Shown piece by piece: positions 41,949 through 49,754 of a DNA stretch of 64,000 nt. Source of the DNA: Archangium violaceum (GTDB lineage: Bacteria > Myxococcota > Myxococcia > Myxococcales > Myxococcaceae); NCBI RefSeq assembly GCF_016887565.1, contig NZ_CP069396.1, positions 12,382,001 to 12,446,000 on the forward strand, written 5' to 3'. Below the pieces are notes generated by a model. That model was not told where the DNA came from and searched no databases. It worked only from the letters and a program-made list of their open reading frames with translations. Position 1 is the first letter of the stretch, and the number at the start of each line of letters is the position of its first letter. The position numbers and the translations under genes were made by a program.

Positions 41949-41978
41949 TATATACTCATCGGTTCATATTCCCGTCAA
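41949..41978 (-). promoter_or_regulatory. Promoter of the ArsR cassette
   Basis: On the minus strand a -35 TTGACG (41978-41973) and a -10 TATATA (41954-41949) are 18 bp apart, close to the sigma-70 consensus. The start codon follows six bases after the -10 box, so the transcript is probably leaderless. The spacer holds a loose AT-rich dyad (ATAT...ATAT) where the repressor could bind. Confidence 0.6.
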
Positions 41979-42195
41979 GTCATATTGCCCGCCACGTTGT
42001 CTGCGCCGAGCGAAGCCCGGGCATCCTCACGGCGCGCGCGGCGTGGTCCGTGGATGGCCCCGCGCAGCTCTTCGGGGCGCCTTGACCGTGATGTCGACCA
42101 GTCATCCATCCCACGAAGCAGCCGAGCTGACTGCCGCCGGAGAGCCCTGAGCAGCCGCTCGTGACCCAGGGCCTCCTCCGGGAGGAAGAGCCACA
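41979..42195. other. Gene-free stretch between the ArsR promoter and repeat copy 2
   Basis: No gene is supported here. A leftward frame reads LWLFLPEEALGHERLLRALRR and continues for about 75 codons but matches nothing I know. It may be the residue of whatever event placed the second repeat copy. Confidence 0.35.
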
Positions 42196-42266
42196 GCATG
42201 TTCACGGGCAACACCGTGGTGCGCGCGGAGCCGGGCTGGTTCCGCGCCAACACCCGCGGCCCGTGA
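42196..42266 (+). repeat. 71-bp direct repeat, copy 2
   Basis: This exact copy of 39911-39981 reads in frame as the last 23 residues and stop of the aldo/keto reductase, with no reductase gene in front of it. It ends 17 bp before the stop of the leftward GST gene. Confidence 0.9.
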
Positions 42267-42282
42267 CTGGGGTGGCCCTCGT

Positions 42283-42921
42283 TCAAGCGGTGGCCTTGTG
42301 CCGTGCCCGCTCCTCCGCGTAGAGCGCCCGCTCCTCCGCGAACGCCTTCGCCACGCTCGGCCGGTCCCTCAGGCGCGCGGCGTATGCGCTGATCGCCGGC
42401 CACTTCTTCAGGTCGACCGGCGTCACCACGGACCAGTTCAGGACCGTGAACAGGTACGCGTCCGCGACGCTGAAGCGGTCGAGAAGGAACTCGCGACCGG
42501 TCAGGTGCTTCTCCAGATAGGAGAGGCGGGATGTACCCTTCTCCAGCGCGTAGGCCTTCGCGCCCTCGGGGGCCTTCGCGTCGAGGAGCGGCCCGAAGAG
42601 CGCCTTGTGTAGCTCGGTCCCGATGAAGCACAGCCACTCGTGCAACCGGGCGCGCGCCATGCGGTCCGTCGGCGCGAGCTTCGCCCTGGGGAAGAAGTCG
42701 GCCACGTACTGAAGGATCGCCGCGTTCTCCGTGAGGATGTCGCCATCATCGGTGCGGAGGGTCGGGACGAGGCCGAGCGGATGGATGTCCCGGAAGTCCT
42801 TCCCGTCGCGCGTGAGCTTCGTCTTCGGGTCGACCTCGATGAACGTGGCGTCCGCGCCGGCCTCGTAGAACGCGATTCGGGCCGCCATCGAACAGGCCAG
42901 GGGCGAATAATAGAGTTGCAT
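42283..42921 (-). CDS. Glutathione S-transferase family protein
   Basis: The 212-residue protein is a bacterial (beta/GstA-like) GST. The N-terminus is LYYSPLACSMAARIAFYEAG, in which the cysteine after LA is the usual catalytic or glutathione-binding residue of this class. LGLVPTLRTDDGDILTENAAILQY follows, with the cis-proline and the ENAA glutathione site. A helical C-terminus has DRFSVADAYLFTVLNW. It is unrelated at close range to the GST at 37049. It is divergent from a LysR gene 104 bp away, which probably controls it. Confidence 0.88.
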   Translation of the reverse strand: MQLYYSPLACSMAARIAFYEAGADATFIEVDPKTKLTRDGKDFRDIHPLGLVPTLRTDDGDILTENAAILQYVADFFPRAKLAPTDRMARARLHEWLCFIGTELHKALFGPLLDAKAPEGAKAYALEKGTSRLSYLEKHLTGREFLLDRFSVADAYLFTVLNWSVVTPVDLKKWPAISAYAARLRDRPSVAKAFAEERALYAEERARHKATA

Positions 42922-43025
42922 GGCATTTCCTCCAGGGGTGGGTCTCGTTCCGTTCGCCGGAACGAGCGTCACTCTGCTCATCCCGGGGCAATGCGTCCAA
43001 CGCATCCTTGGCATAGACTCGATGC

Positions 43026-43955
43026 ATGAACGACATTGCTCCCCCTCCGAGCCCCCGCCTCGACGTGCGCGACCTGCGCGTCGTGCTCGCCCTGGCCTCC
43101 GCCGGCAGCACGGCGCAGGCCGCGTCCGTGCTGCACCTCACGCAGCCCGCGGTGAGCCGTGCGCTCCTCGCGGCGGAGGACAAGCTCGGCACGCGCCTCT
43201 TCGACCGTACGCCTCGCGGGCTCGTCCCCACCGCGGCGGGGCAGCGCCTCGTCACCGGCGCGACGCGCCTTCTGGTGGAGATGGGCGACCTCGAGCATCT
43301 CGTGCGCGCGCCGGTGGCTCCGCCCACGCGCCTCCGCCTCGTTTGCGAGTGCTACACCGTGTACCACTGGCTCCCGTCCACGCTCATGAGACTGCGCAAG
43401 AGCCTGCCGGAGCTCGAGGTCGCGCTGGCGGTGGAGCACACGTACGCTCCCGTCGCGGCGCTCGAGGCCGGGGAGATAGACGTCGCGCTCGTCACGACGT
43501 TGGTGGTCCCACGCGGCAGGCTCGAGGAGCGCCGGATCTTCTCCGATGAGGTCGTGTTCATCATGTCGGCGTCGCATCCGCTCGCGGCGCGCAAGACGCT
43601 CACGCCCGCGGACCTGTGCGAGAACACGCTCCTCATCGGGCAGGGCGCGCCGGCGGAGTCGCACTGGTTCATGGCGAGCGTGTTCGGCCGGGCGAGGCCG
43701 AGGCTTCGCTTCGAGCGGCTGCCGCTCACGGAGGCGATCCTCGACGTGACACGTGCGGGCATGGGCATCGCGGTGCTCTCCGAGTGGATCGCCAGCCCCC
43801 ACCTCGGCAAGGGGGAGCTCGTCGCGAAGCGTCTCGCGTCGGGACCTCTTCTGCGGCCCTGGCGCCTCGCGTGGCGGCGGGAGGTCGATGACGCCGCGCT
43901 CCGCCTCCTGTCCGCGCTCGAGGCCACGGCGCCCCGAGGGCTTCTGGCTGGCTGA
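43026..43955 (+). CDS. LysR family transcriptional regulator
   Basis: The 309-residue regulator has an N-terminal helix-turn-helix (LASAGSTAQAASVLHLTQPAVSRALLAAEDKLGTRLFDR) and an effector domain (LRLVCECYTVYHWLPSTLMRL; LEAGEIDVALVT; ILDVTRAGMGIAVLSEW). The ending of the effector domain resembles MetR-like regulators (ECYTVYHWLP). It is divergent from the GST gene, the classical LysR-target layout, so the 104-bp gap should contain its binding site. Confidence 0.87.
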   Translation: MNDIAPPPSPRLDVRDLRVVLALASAGSTAQAASVLHLTQPAVSRALLAAEDKLGTRLFDRTPRGLVPTAAGQRLVTGATRLLVEMGDLEHLVRAPVAPPTRLRLVCECYTVYHWLPSTLMRLRKSLPELEVALAVEHTYAPVAALEAGEIDVALVTTLVVPRGRLEERRIFSDEVVFIMSASHPLAARKTLTPADLCENTLLIGQGAPAESHWFMASVFGRARPRLRFERLPLTEAILDVTRAGMGIAVLSEWIASPHLGKGELVAKRLASGPLLRPWRLAWRREVDDAALRLLSALEATAPRGLLAG

Positions 43956-43968
43956 GGAGCAGTCTGGG

Positions 43969-44040
43969 TCATGGGCTGGAGGCGAGGTACTCGGAGGCTT
44001 CGATCAGATTGGCGTCCAGATCCCGAAAATACACCGAGAG
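43969..44040 (-). pseudogene. C-terminal fragment of a glyoxalase/VOC-domain gene
   Basis: The leftward frame reads LSVYFRDLDANLIEASEYL before a stop. That is the standard C-terminal strand and metal ligand (E in LIEASEY) of vicinal-oxygen-chelate proteins. Nothing upstream in any frame continues the domain, so only the last 25 or so codons remain. Confidence 0.6.
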
Positions 44041-44168
44041 GATCGGAAAGGAACTGCTGGTGACGGCCGGCGCGGGCGGTAGCAACAGCGCACGAGCCCG
44101 ACTGTGGAAGGCGGAGTTACAGCGACTCGCCAATCATCCAAACTGAAAATTTATTTTTGCGCGCCTCC

Positions 44169-44504
44169 TTACGGCGAAGACAGAGGTAACTGACACACCA
44201 GGTCGATACCTCGATAAGAGGGGCTGTAGTAGCGCGACCCATCGGGAAAGGCGTGAGAGTACGACCATGAAACCCCGGGCGTGCAGTGCTCCACCAGGTA
44301 GGGAATCCGCCAGGTGATCGGATCATGAACGTTGGACCAGGCCATCCCTTGCTCCACCGCGCCACACCAGCTGCTGGCGCGCATCTCGGGGATGTCGCCC
44401 AGTCCCGACCAGGTGTTGGAGAAGTAGACCAGCCGTTGGCCGGAAGGACACTCCGTCAAACTGGTATCGGGATAGACGATTTCACAAATTGTGCCCCAGA
44501 CCAA
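44169..44504 (-). pseudogene. Cysteine-containing hypothetical protein, probably N-terminally broken
   Basis: The 111-codon frame reads like a real exported protein (CEIVYPDTSLTECPSGQRLVY; AFPDGSRYYSPSYRGIDLVC) with five cysteines. It lacks a signal peptide. A signal-like run (FLCVAALCSLLRIG) sits just upstream in a different frame, which suggests one frameshift between signal and body. I recognise no family. GC content is lower than its surroundings. Confidence 0.4.
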
Positions 44505-44562
44505 TCCTGAGCAATGAGCACAGCGCCGCTACGCACAGGAACCGGCGTACATCTCGGTGCTG

Positions 44563-44943
44563 TCACTCCCCCTGCGTGAAGACGGTGGCGACAAGGTTGA
44601 GCAGTCCGAACAGGTCCGCGAGCCGGCCCAAGGCAGGTGCCTTCTCCACCACCAGCGCGACATAGGGCACGGGGTGCATCACGCTGGCACCCCAATCCGG
44701 CGAGAGCGGCGCCCTGGACCTGCGCGCCCTGTCCACGTTGCGAGAGGCGGCGGCTGGTACGCCGCCTCTCCAGCGCTCCACCAGCGACAGCCCGATGCCG
44801 AAGCCCTCCCTGCCGGACTCGACACGGCCGAAGCCGGCGCCGGTGTCCGAGAGGGTCCACGCCGTGGGCTCGATGTCGATGACGATGCGCCCTTCGCTCG
44901 TGTAGGCCAGGGCGTTCTTGACCGCGCAGCCCTCCCGTGCCAA
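44563..44943 (-). pseudogene. Histidine kinase ATPase-domain fragment
   Basis: About 60 codons (44763-44943) encode a truncated HATPase: VKNALAYTSEGRIVIDIEP (N box), LSDTGAGFG (G1 box) and GFGIGLSLVERW (G2 box). No dimerisation or sensor domain precedes it, and the remaining codons to 44563 do not look like kinase. It is a relic of a sensor kinase gene. Confidence 0.6.
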
Positions 44944-45208
44944 CCAGACTGCCCCTGCACCCTCAAGCTGTGGGAGGCAGAGGGGCCCCGCACCGTCCCC
45001 TCGGGAACGTCACGTTCCCGCCTGTAGAACAAGGAGGCGAGCGCGAGTGAGTAGTGCCGCCGCCCCGTGCGGCCCGAGGGAAGCGCAACCTAACCAATGG
45101 GTTTTCGGCACCTCACCAGACCCGACGGCTTGACCTGGCTATCAGCCGTTTTTTGTAATCGGCGGGTTTGGCTTTCAACTCGGGCGGCTCGCCCGGAGAG
45201 GTGCGGAA

Positions 45209-46636
45209 ATGTCTAGGTGTTTTGTCGATACTCGCCCCGTGGGCACTCAGCGGCCCTTGCGCGTGGGGGCGCTGGCCCTGGCGGCGCTGATGCTGGTTAC
45301 AGCGTGCGCCACAGGGGCCCCCATGGGCGCGGCGCACCGTTCCTCCCCGAGCGTGCCGCACGACCAGCCTGAATCGTGGGCGCTGGAGTCGGAAGCCGAG
45401 GGCGGGAGCCAGGAAGAGGCTATCTTTACCAAGCTGCCAACGGACTTCGTGCCGGTGCAGGTGAGCGACGCCGAGTTTTCGGTGGCCATGGCAAACCTTT
45501 GGCTTGACATGCCGCTTCGGGTGGCCGCGTCCCGCCCCCCTCTGTATGTCGGGCGTAGGCTGGCGTTGGCTTCCGCGCCCTTGAGCGGCGAAGCGTGGCA
45601 ATCAGACCTGGCCCGGTCCTATGGGCAATTTTGCGAGCGGTGCGGCACTCCAGGGGATTGCCTGACATTGTTTGAGGACGGGTCGCGCCTCCAAGACGAC
45701 GACAAGCGCAGCCTTGCGCTTGCCCTGGCGGTAAGGCCAGCCCTGGAAGGCGTAAACGCGGAAGTTCGAGCCATGCTCAACCCTACGCAAATGCTCGCAA
45801 TGCTTAGCATTAGCATCACGGTTTATATGGCGCTGCTGGTGGCGCCAGTGCCCGAGCCGGTGACAAAGGGCGCGGCCCTGGTGTTTAGCGCCGCCTTGTG
45901 GGGTTATCTCGGTTATGAATTCTTCGACCTGCTGCGGGCGTATGCGCAACTTTACGAAAATGCACCCCGGGCCTCTACCTTTGCGGAGTTGCGCGAGATT
46001 GGCGAGCGTTTCGGACGTGTCATCGGTCCCAACAGTGTGCGGATTCTCGTAATCGTGGGGACGGCGGCGATAGGTGAAACGGCGGCGCTCGCTTCCAGGG
46101 CCCCAAAGCTCCCCGGATTTGCCCAAGCGTCGGAGAGAGTCGCGGCTAGTGCCGGCTTGGTCCTGCTGGAGACGGCAACCGGAGCCGAGCGCGTCATTGT
46201 CTCTGTGCCCGAGGGGACGATCCGCATGGTGTTGGCGCCTCATGCCGTGGCCATGGCTGCCCGGGGCGTTGGCGCTGGGAGTCCTGCGCCGAGTCGGGGT
46301 AAGTTGCTCCCCAACGGACACAGGGCATGGGGGTCGTACAGTGGTTTCAAGTCGGCCATGGGATCAGCGGGCCCGGGAAAGGAATGGCATCACATCGTGG
46401 AGCAGACTCCGGGAAACGTGAATCGATTCGGCGGCGAGGCCCTGCAAAATACCGAGAATGTCATTGCGCTAGACAAAGCGCTGCACGGAAAGGTAAGCGC
46501 GTTTTATTCGTCGGTCCAATGGGGTATTACCAAGTCGGGTCTGACGGTCAGGCAGTGGCTTAGTCTTCAATCCTATGAGGCGCAGCGGGAGTTTGGCCTA
46601 CGTGCCATCGCGAATATCAGCAAGGGAGTTTGGTGA
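45209..46636 (+). CDS. SitA-like lipoprotein toxin with HNH-type C-terminus (cassette 3)
   Basis: The 475-residue protein has a lipobox (LMLVTAC, cysteine 33) and a chassis related to the SitA6-like protein at 35387. Both share VxxxDAEF near the start, a PEPVTKGAALVFSA segment leading to YLGYEFF, and ERFGRVIGP. The warhead begins near residue 385: EWHHIVEQ, then an RFGGEALQNTENVIALDK segment, an HNH-like fold typical of polymorphic toxins and different from the AHH domain. A GGAGAGG ribosome site lies seven bases before the ATG. GC content falls in the toxin part. The immunity gene overlaps by one base. Delivery by outer-membrane exchange is inferred from SitA biology. Confidence 0.82.
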   Translation: MSRCFVDTRPVGTQRPLRVGALALAALMLVTACATGAPMGAAHRSSPSVPHDQPESWALESEAEGGSQEEAIFTKLPTDFVPVQVSDAEFSVAMANLWLDMPLRVAASRPPLYVGRRLALASAPLSGEAWQSDLARSYGQFCERCGTPGDCLTLFEDGSRLQDDDKRSLALALAVRPALEGVNAEVRAMLNPTQMLAMLSISITVYMALLVAPVPEPVTKGAALVFSAALWGYLGYEFFDLLRAYAQLYENAPRASTFAELREIGERFGRVIGPNSVRILVIVGTAAIGETAALASRAPKLPGFAQASERVAASAGLVLLETATGAERVIVSVPEGTIRMVLAPHAVAMAARGVGAGSPAPSRGKLLPNGHRAWGSYSGFKSAMGSAGPGKEWHHIVEQTPGNVNRFGGEALQNTENVIALDKALHGKVSAFYSSVQWGITKSGLTVRQWLSLQSYEAQREFGLRAIANISKGVW

Positions 46637-46986
46637 TGGAATTGGAGAGCATCGCGGAGGAATTCGCCCGAAACGTGGCTGCGCAGACAGATGCGATCTG
46701 GCGTGGCGACCGTAAGGGCGGAAACAAGTATGCGAAGCGATACATTGCCGCTTACAAGAAGTTGCGCGACCACGGCGAGGCGGGGTGGGATGCGCTCGCG
46801 ACGCTGTTGACGCACTCGCGCATGGATGTTCGAGTCAATGCGGCAATCTGCTTGCTCAGTGATAGACCTGCACAGGCCAAGCCCGTGCTAGAGGAGGCCG
46901 CGAAAGGGGAAGGCATGATCCCCTTTGTGGCATCGGAGGCATTGAAACATTGGAACGCGGGCACCTGGAGCTTGGATGTTGATTAG
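46636..46986 (+). CDS. DUF2019 family protein, probable immunity protein
   Basis: The 116-residue helical protein matches DUF2019, a HEAT-like fold: IAEEFARNVAAQTDAIWRGD, a NKYAKRYIAAYKKLR segment, RMDVRVNAAICLL and FVASEALKHW. DUF2019 proteins commonly sit directly behind polymorphic toxin genes and act as immunity proteins. The ATG overlaps the toxin stop (TGATG), giving tight coupling. Codon use and GC content are lower than in neighbouring housekeeping genes, which fits horizontal transfer as a pair. Confidence 0.8.
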   Translation: MELESIAEEFARNVAAQTDAIWRGDRKGGNKYAKRYIAAYKKLRDHGEAGWDALATLLTHSRMDVRVNAAICLLSDRPAQAKPVLEEAAKGEGMIPFVASEALKHWNAGTWSLDVD

Positions 46987-47303
46987 GATTTAAAGGGGCT
47001 TGGCCGGTGGAGGCCACTAGGACAGCGCGTCAGCCACGGCGGGCATCTCGGGCCTTGTGGGGGCCGCCAGGGGCCCGGTAGGTAACTTGGGCCGGTGGGG
47101 GCCCCCAGGGCTGGGCGGTAGCAGGCCAGGGCATCAGCGCCAGAAGCTGGATTCAGGGGCAGAGGGCTCGCCGCTCTCGCCCGGCGAGGGGCCCAAGGGG
47201 ACCAACAAAAGGACCAAACCGAACGGACGCGCCTGGACTCGCCGGGACAGATGGGCGCCCCATTTTCAGAGGGAAAACGGGGATGTGCCTCCGGTCCTGA
47301 GGG

Positions 47304-47346
47304 AGGGCGGAGCCGCCCTTCGCGGCTTCGATTCCCGCCGCCTCCA
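47304..47346 (+). other. tmRNA/tRNA-like 3' end preceded by a hairpin (possible attachment-site relic)
   Basis: A perfect hairpin (AGGGCGG-AG-CCGCCCT, 47304-47319) is followed by 47322-47346, which reads like a T-arm and acceptor 3' strand: GCGGC-TTCGATT-CCCGC then CGCCTCC-A. One T-stem pair is mismatched. No matching 5' half or anticodon arm lies upstream, so it is not a working RNA. The wording resembles the 3' ends of tmRNA genes, which integrative elements often use as targets. The 506-bp gap 46987-47492 otherwise holds only GC-rich sequence with a TGGGGGCCCCCA palindrome at 47096-47107. Confidence 0.4.
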
Positions 47347-47492
47347 CTTCGCTGTAACGCGTCTCACACTACACATCCGGTGCGCTGCCTCGACAAGGTC
47401 CGCGGCGATCCACCCGGACGCACGCGCCGCAGGGGATTCTCGACATCCTACGGGAAAAGTAGCATCCTCACCTCGACTTCGGAGGTAACGTG

Positions 47493-48035
47493 ATGGACTT
47501 GAGAGTGAGGCAAGAGTTGGAGCGGCTGGGGCTCGAGCTGGACCGGCCCGAGTTGCTCCAGGTGACCATCGAGTTCGGGCCCCAGGGGCAGCCGATACCG
47601 CTGGGCGAAGAGGTTCAGGTGATGGACGAGTCATGGACGACGGCCCATGTGAGGCTCGCGCCCATCACCCAGCTCTGGACGACCGCGGAGGTGTCGCCCT
47701 TCCTGCTAAGGACGGTCCCGCAGCATGAATCCTTCATGGTCCTGCTGCAGTCGACGGCGCTCATCTACTGCACGTCGATGGGCCAGCCCGAAACGGATGC
47801 CGAGTTCGAGCGGATCTACCGCAAGCTCCGCCGGTATCCGGACGCGGAGGACCACCACCCGCTCTTCTCGTACCTGCAAGGGGCGGCGCGCTTGTATCTG
47901 TCGCTGAGGGACGTGAGCCGGACCGAGTACGAGGCACTGACCCGCAGGCTCGGCAACCTGGCCGAGCGCTTCTGCTCACACACGGGCAGCACCAACTACC
48001 ACCGCCAGGTGCTGCATTCCGTGGCCGGGACCTGA
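47493..48035 (+). CDS. Hypothetical protein heading the DUF2381 operon
   Basis: The 180-residue soluble protein has no recognised domain. It is acidic in its first half (LELDRPELLQVTIEFGPQG; VQVMDESWTTAHVRLAP) and helical in its second (DAEFERIYRKLRRYPDAEDH; RLYLSLRDVSRTEYEALTRRLGNLAERF). It starts at ATG 47493 with GGAGGT six bases upstream. The DUF2381 gene begins eight bases after its stop, and a lipoprotein gene follows, so the three form one operon. Confidence 0.65.
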   Translation: MDLRVRQELERLGLELDRPELLQVTIEFGPQGQPIPLGEEVQVMDESWTTAHVRLAPITQLWTTAEVSPFLLRTVPQHESFMVLLQSTALIYCTSMGQPETDAEFERIYRKLRRYPDAEDHHPLFSYLQGAARLYLSLRDVSRTEYEALTRRLGNLAERFCSHTGSTNYHRQVLHSVAGT

Positions 48036-48043
48036 GAGCACCC

Positions 48044-48976
48044 ATGCGAACCCCGCGCCCCACCCTGTCTTCTGTCCTGTTCCTGCTCTTCCTCGCCTCC
48101 GCGGCGATGGCCGGGGCTCCCGATGCAAGGCGCGAGGTCAGGACACTCCTGCTCACGGACCATCCCGCCGGGGCGACGCACAACATCTACGTGTCCGGTC
48201 AGGTGGCCACCGTCCTCCGCTTCGAACAGGACTGCGATCCGGCCAGGACGAAGCTCCTGGGCTGGGAGGGCCGGTTCGAGCCCCCGCTCGTGGGAGGCAG
48301 GAAGGTGGTGCTGGAACCGATCCGTGACCTCGGCAAGGACGAACGGATTCCCCTGCTCGTGACGCTCGTGGACGGAACCGAGATTCCGTTCCTCGTGAGC
48401 CCACCACGCAGTGAGGAGTGGGGGTGGACGGACCAACAGGTGAACGTGTTCAAGAACCGCGAGAGCTTCAACGCGGTGCTCTCCACCCTTCACGCCGCAC
48501 TCAAGAGAGAAGAGAGGCTCAAAGAGGAGAACGAGCGGCTCAAGAAGGAAGAGAAGTCGGTCGACCACGCCTGGGCCACGCTCCTCATCAATGGAGAGCA
48601 AGAGAAGACGCCCTTCCGGAAGGAGCGAAAGATGGTCCTGAAGAACGAGGACATGGACATCACCATCGAGGCCTATTCGGGGCCAGGAAAGACCGCAGCC
48701 GTCATCCACCTGACCAACACGTACAACGAAAGGCCGTGGAAGTTCAGGGATGCTCGGCTGACCTCCCCTCGTACCGCCGACACGACCCGGCCCTTCGCGC
48801 TTCGCATGAACCGGACCATGATCGTCCAGGGTCAATCAGGAACAATCGCGGTGGTGGCGGACAAGAGCGCCTTCGAGTCGAAGGAGGGCCTCGTTGACTT
48901 GTTCTTGGAGATATACCGCGAGGACGGGATGCAGCAGGTGACCGTCACGCTGGATCATAAGCTCATTCGAAAGTAG
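48044..48976 (+). CDS. DUF2381 family protein
   Basis: The 310-residue protein has a signal peptide (SVLFLLFLASAAMAG) and matches DUF2381, a family described from Myxococcus: RTLLLTDHPAGATHNIYVSGQVATVLRFEQDC split around conserved AxxHxIYV and TxLRF phrases, a central coiled segment (KREERLKEENERLKKEEK), and a C-terminal beta domain (VDLFLEIYREDGMQQ). These proteins are often encoded beside serine/threonine kinases, but none is adjacent here. Role unknown; probably periplasmic. Confidence 0.82.
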   Translation: MRTPRPTLSSVLFLLFLASAAMAGAPDARREVRTLLLTDHPAGATHNIYVSGQVATVLRFEQDCDPARTKLLGWEGRFEPPLVGGRKVVLEPIRDLGKDERIPLLVTLVDGTEIPFLVSPPRSEEWGWTDQQVNVFKNRESFNAVLSTLHAALKREERLKEENERLKKEEKSVDHAWATLLINGEQEKTPFRKERKMVLKNEDMDITIEAYSGPGKTAAVIHLTNTYNERPWKFRDARLTSPRTADTTRPFALRMNRTMIVQGQSGTIAVVADKSAFESKEGLVDLFLEIYREDGMQQVTVTLDHKLIRK

Positions 48977-48987
48977 GAGTACCCGAC

Positions 48988-49482
48988 ATGCCCACGACCC
49001 AAGCGTTCTTGTTCGGCACCATCGTCCTGCTCATGACGTCCTCTGGCTGCATCACGACCAGTGGCGGAGTGGCGTTGCGTCCGGATGGAACCCCGGGTCC
49101 ACAGGAGTGCCCGGAGGAAGCCAAGAAGGCGATGCGCTATATGAAGCTGCACGTCGGGGACTCCGCGTGGGTGGAGCTCGACGCGAACCAGATCAAGTCG
49201 AGGCCCATCACGCTCTATGACGGGCCCATCGAGAGCATCCTCAAGGAGGATCTCGGCCCGCTCGAAACAACCACACGGCTGTATGGGCAGGTCTGGACCG
49301 CCGGGCCACAGGTCGTCATCCGGTACTACGAGGCCCACCCGCCGGAGAGCGAGAAGATCCCCATCTGCGCGGTGGCCCGGCTCAGCGAGAATCAGCTCCG
49401 CAAGCGGCCCGAGTCGAAGCCTGGGACAGCCATTCTCGACTTCTCCGTCGCGGGAGCCGACATCGTCAACGCCTTTCGGTAG
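48988..49482 (+). CDS. Small lipoprotein
   Basis: The 164-residue product has a lipobox (VLLMTSSGC, cysteine near residue 22). Its mature part includes CPEEAKKAMRYMKLHVGDSAWVELD and RLYGQVWTAGPQVVIRYYEAHPPESEKIPICAVARLS (two cysteines), and no family is recognised. It follows the DUF2381 gene by 11 bp in the same direction, and the same pair is commonly seen together in myxobacteria as I remember it. Confidence 0.7.
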   Translation: MPTTQAFLFGTIVLLMTSSGCITTSGGVALRPDGTPGPQECPEEAKKAMRYMKLHVGDSAWVELDANQIKSRPITLYDGPIESILKEDLGPLETTTRLYGQVWTAGPQVVIRYYEAHPPESEKIPICAVARLSENQLRKRPESKPGTAILDFSVAGADIVNAFR

Positions 49483-49618
49483 TGAAGGTCGCGACCCGGA
49501 GGCCGCCGGAGGGGGAGCGACAGAATACGTCCCGGCCCAGGCCCGGCCTGCGGTGGTCGAGCAGCTGCACCTCGGTGCCATCCAGCGTCGCCGTTCCGCA
49601 ATCCGGACCAAACACGGG
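49466..49618 (-). pseudogene. Possible C-terminal gene fragment
   Basis: A leftward frame of 50 codons reads CGTATLDGTEVQLLDHRRPG and then LGRDVFCRSPSGGLRVATF before a stop, which looks like real protein. It has no upstream continuation or start, and it overlaps the tail of the lipoprotein gene. The source family is not recognised. Confidence 0.3.
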
Positions 49619-49754
49619 TCAGACGAAATCCCCGCACGCGGTGTTCCCGGCCCATTTCATGGAATCCAGCAAAACCCGCCTTCATTGAAAGTCCAAGGAA
49701 GTTGCGGCAAACTCCTCCGCCGCCGCAGCGTCCGGCGCTTCGAGGAGAATCGGC

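Noticed and set aside
37049-42921. The two GST genes as a recent duplication
   Set aside because: Their N-terminal motifs (SANGYK versus the LACSM class) and overall wording differ too much. They belong to different GST subgroups.
47096-47107. TGGGGGCCCCCA palindrome as an operator
   Set aside because: It is a pure G/C run in GC-rich non-coding DNA, with no nearby promoter or start codon to give it meaning.
47281-47350. A complete tRNA or tmRNA gene
   Set aside because: Only the T-arm and acceptor 3' strand can be drawn. No matching 5' acceptor strand, D-arm or anticodon arm with the required U33 is present upstream.
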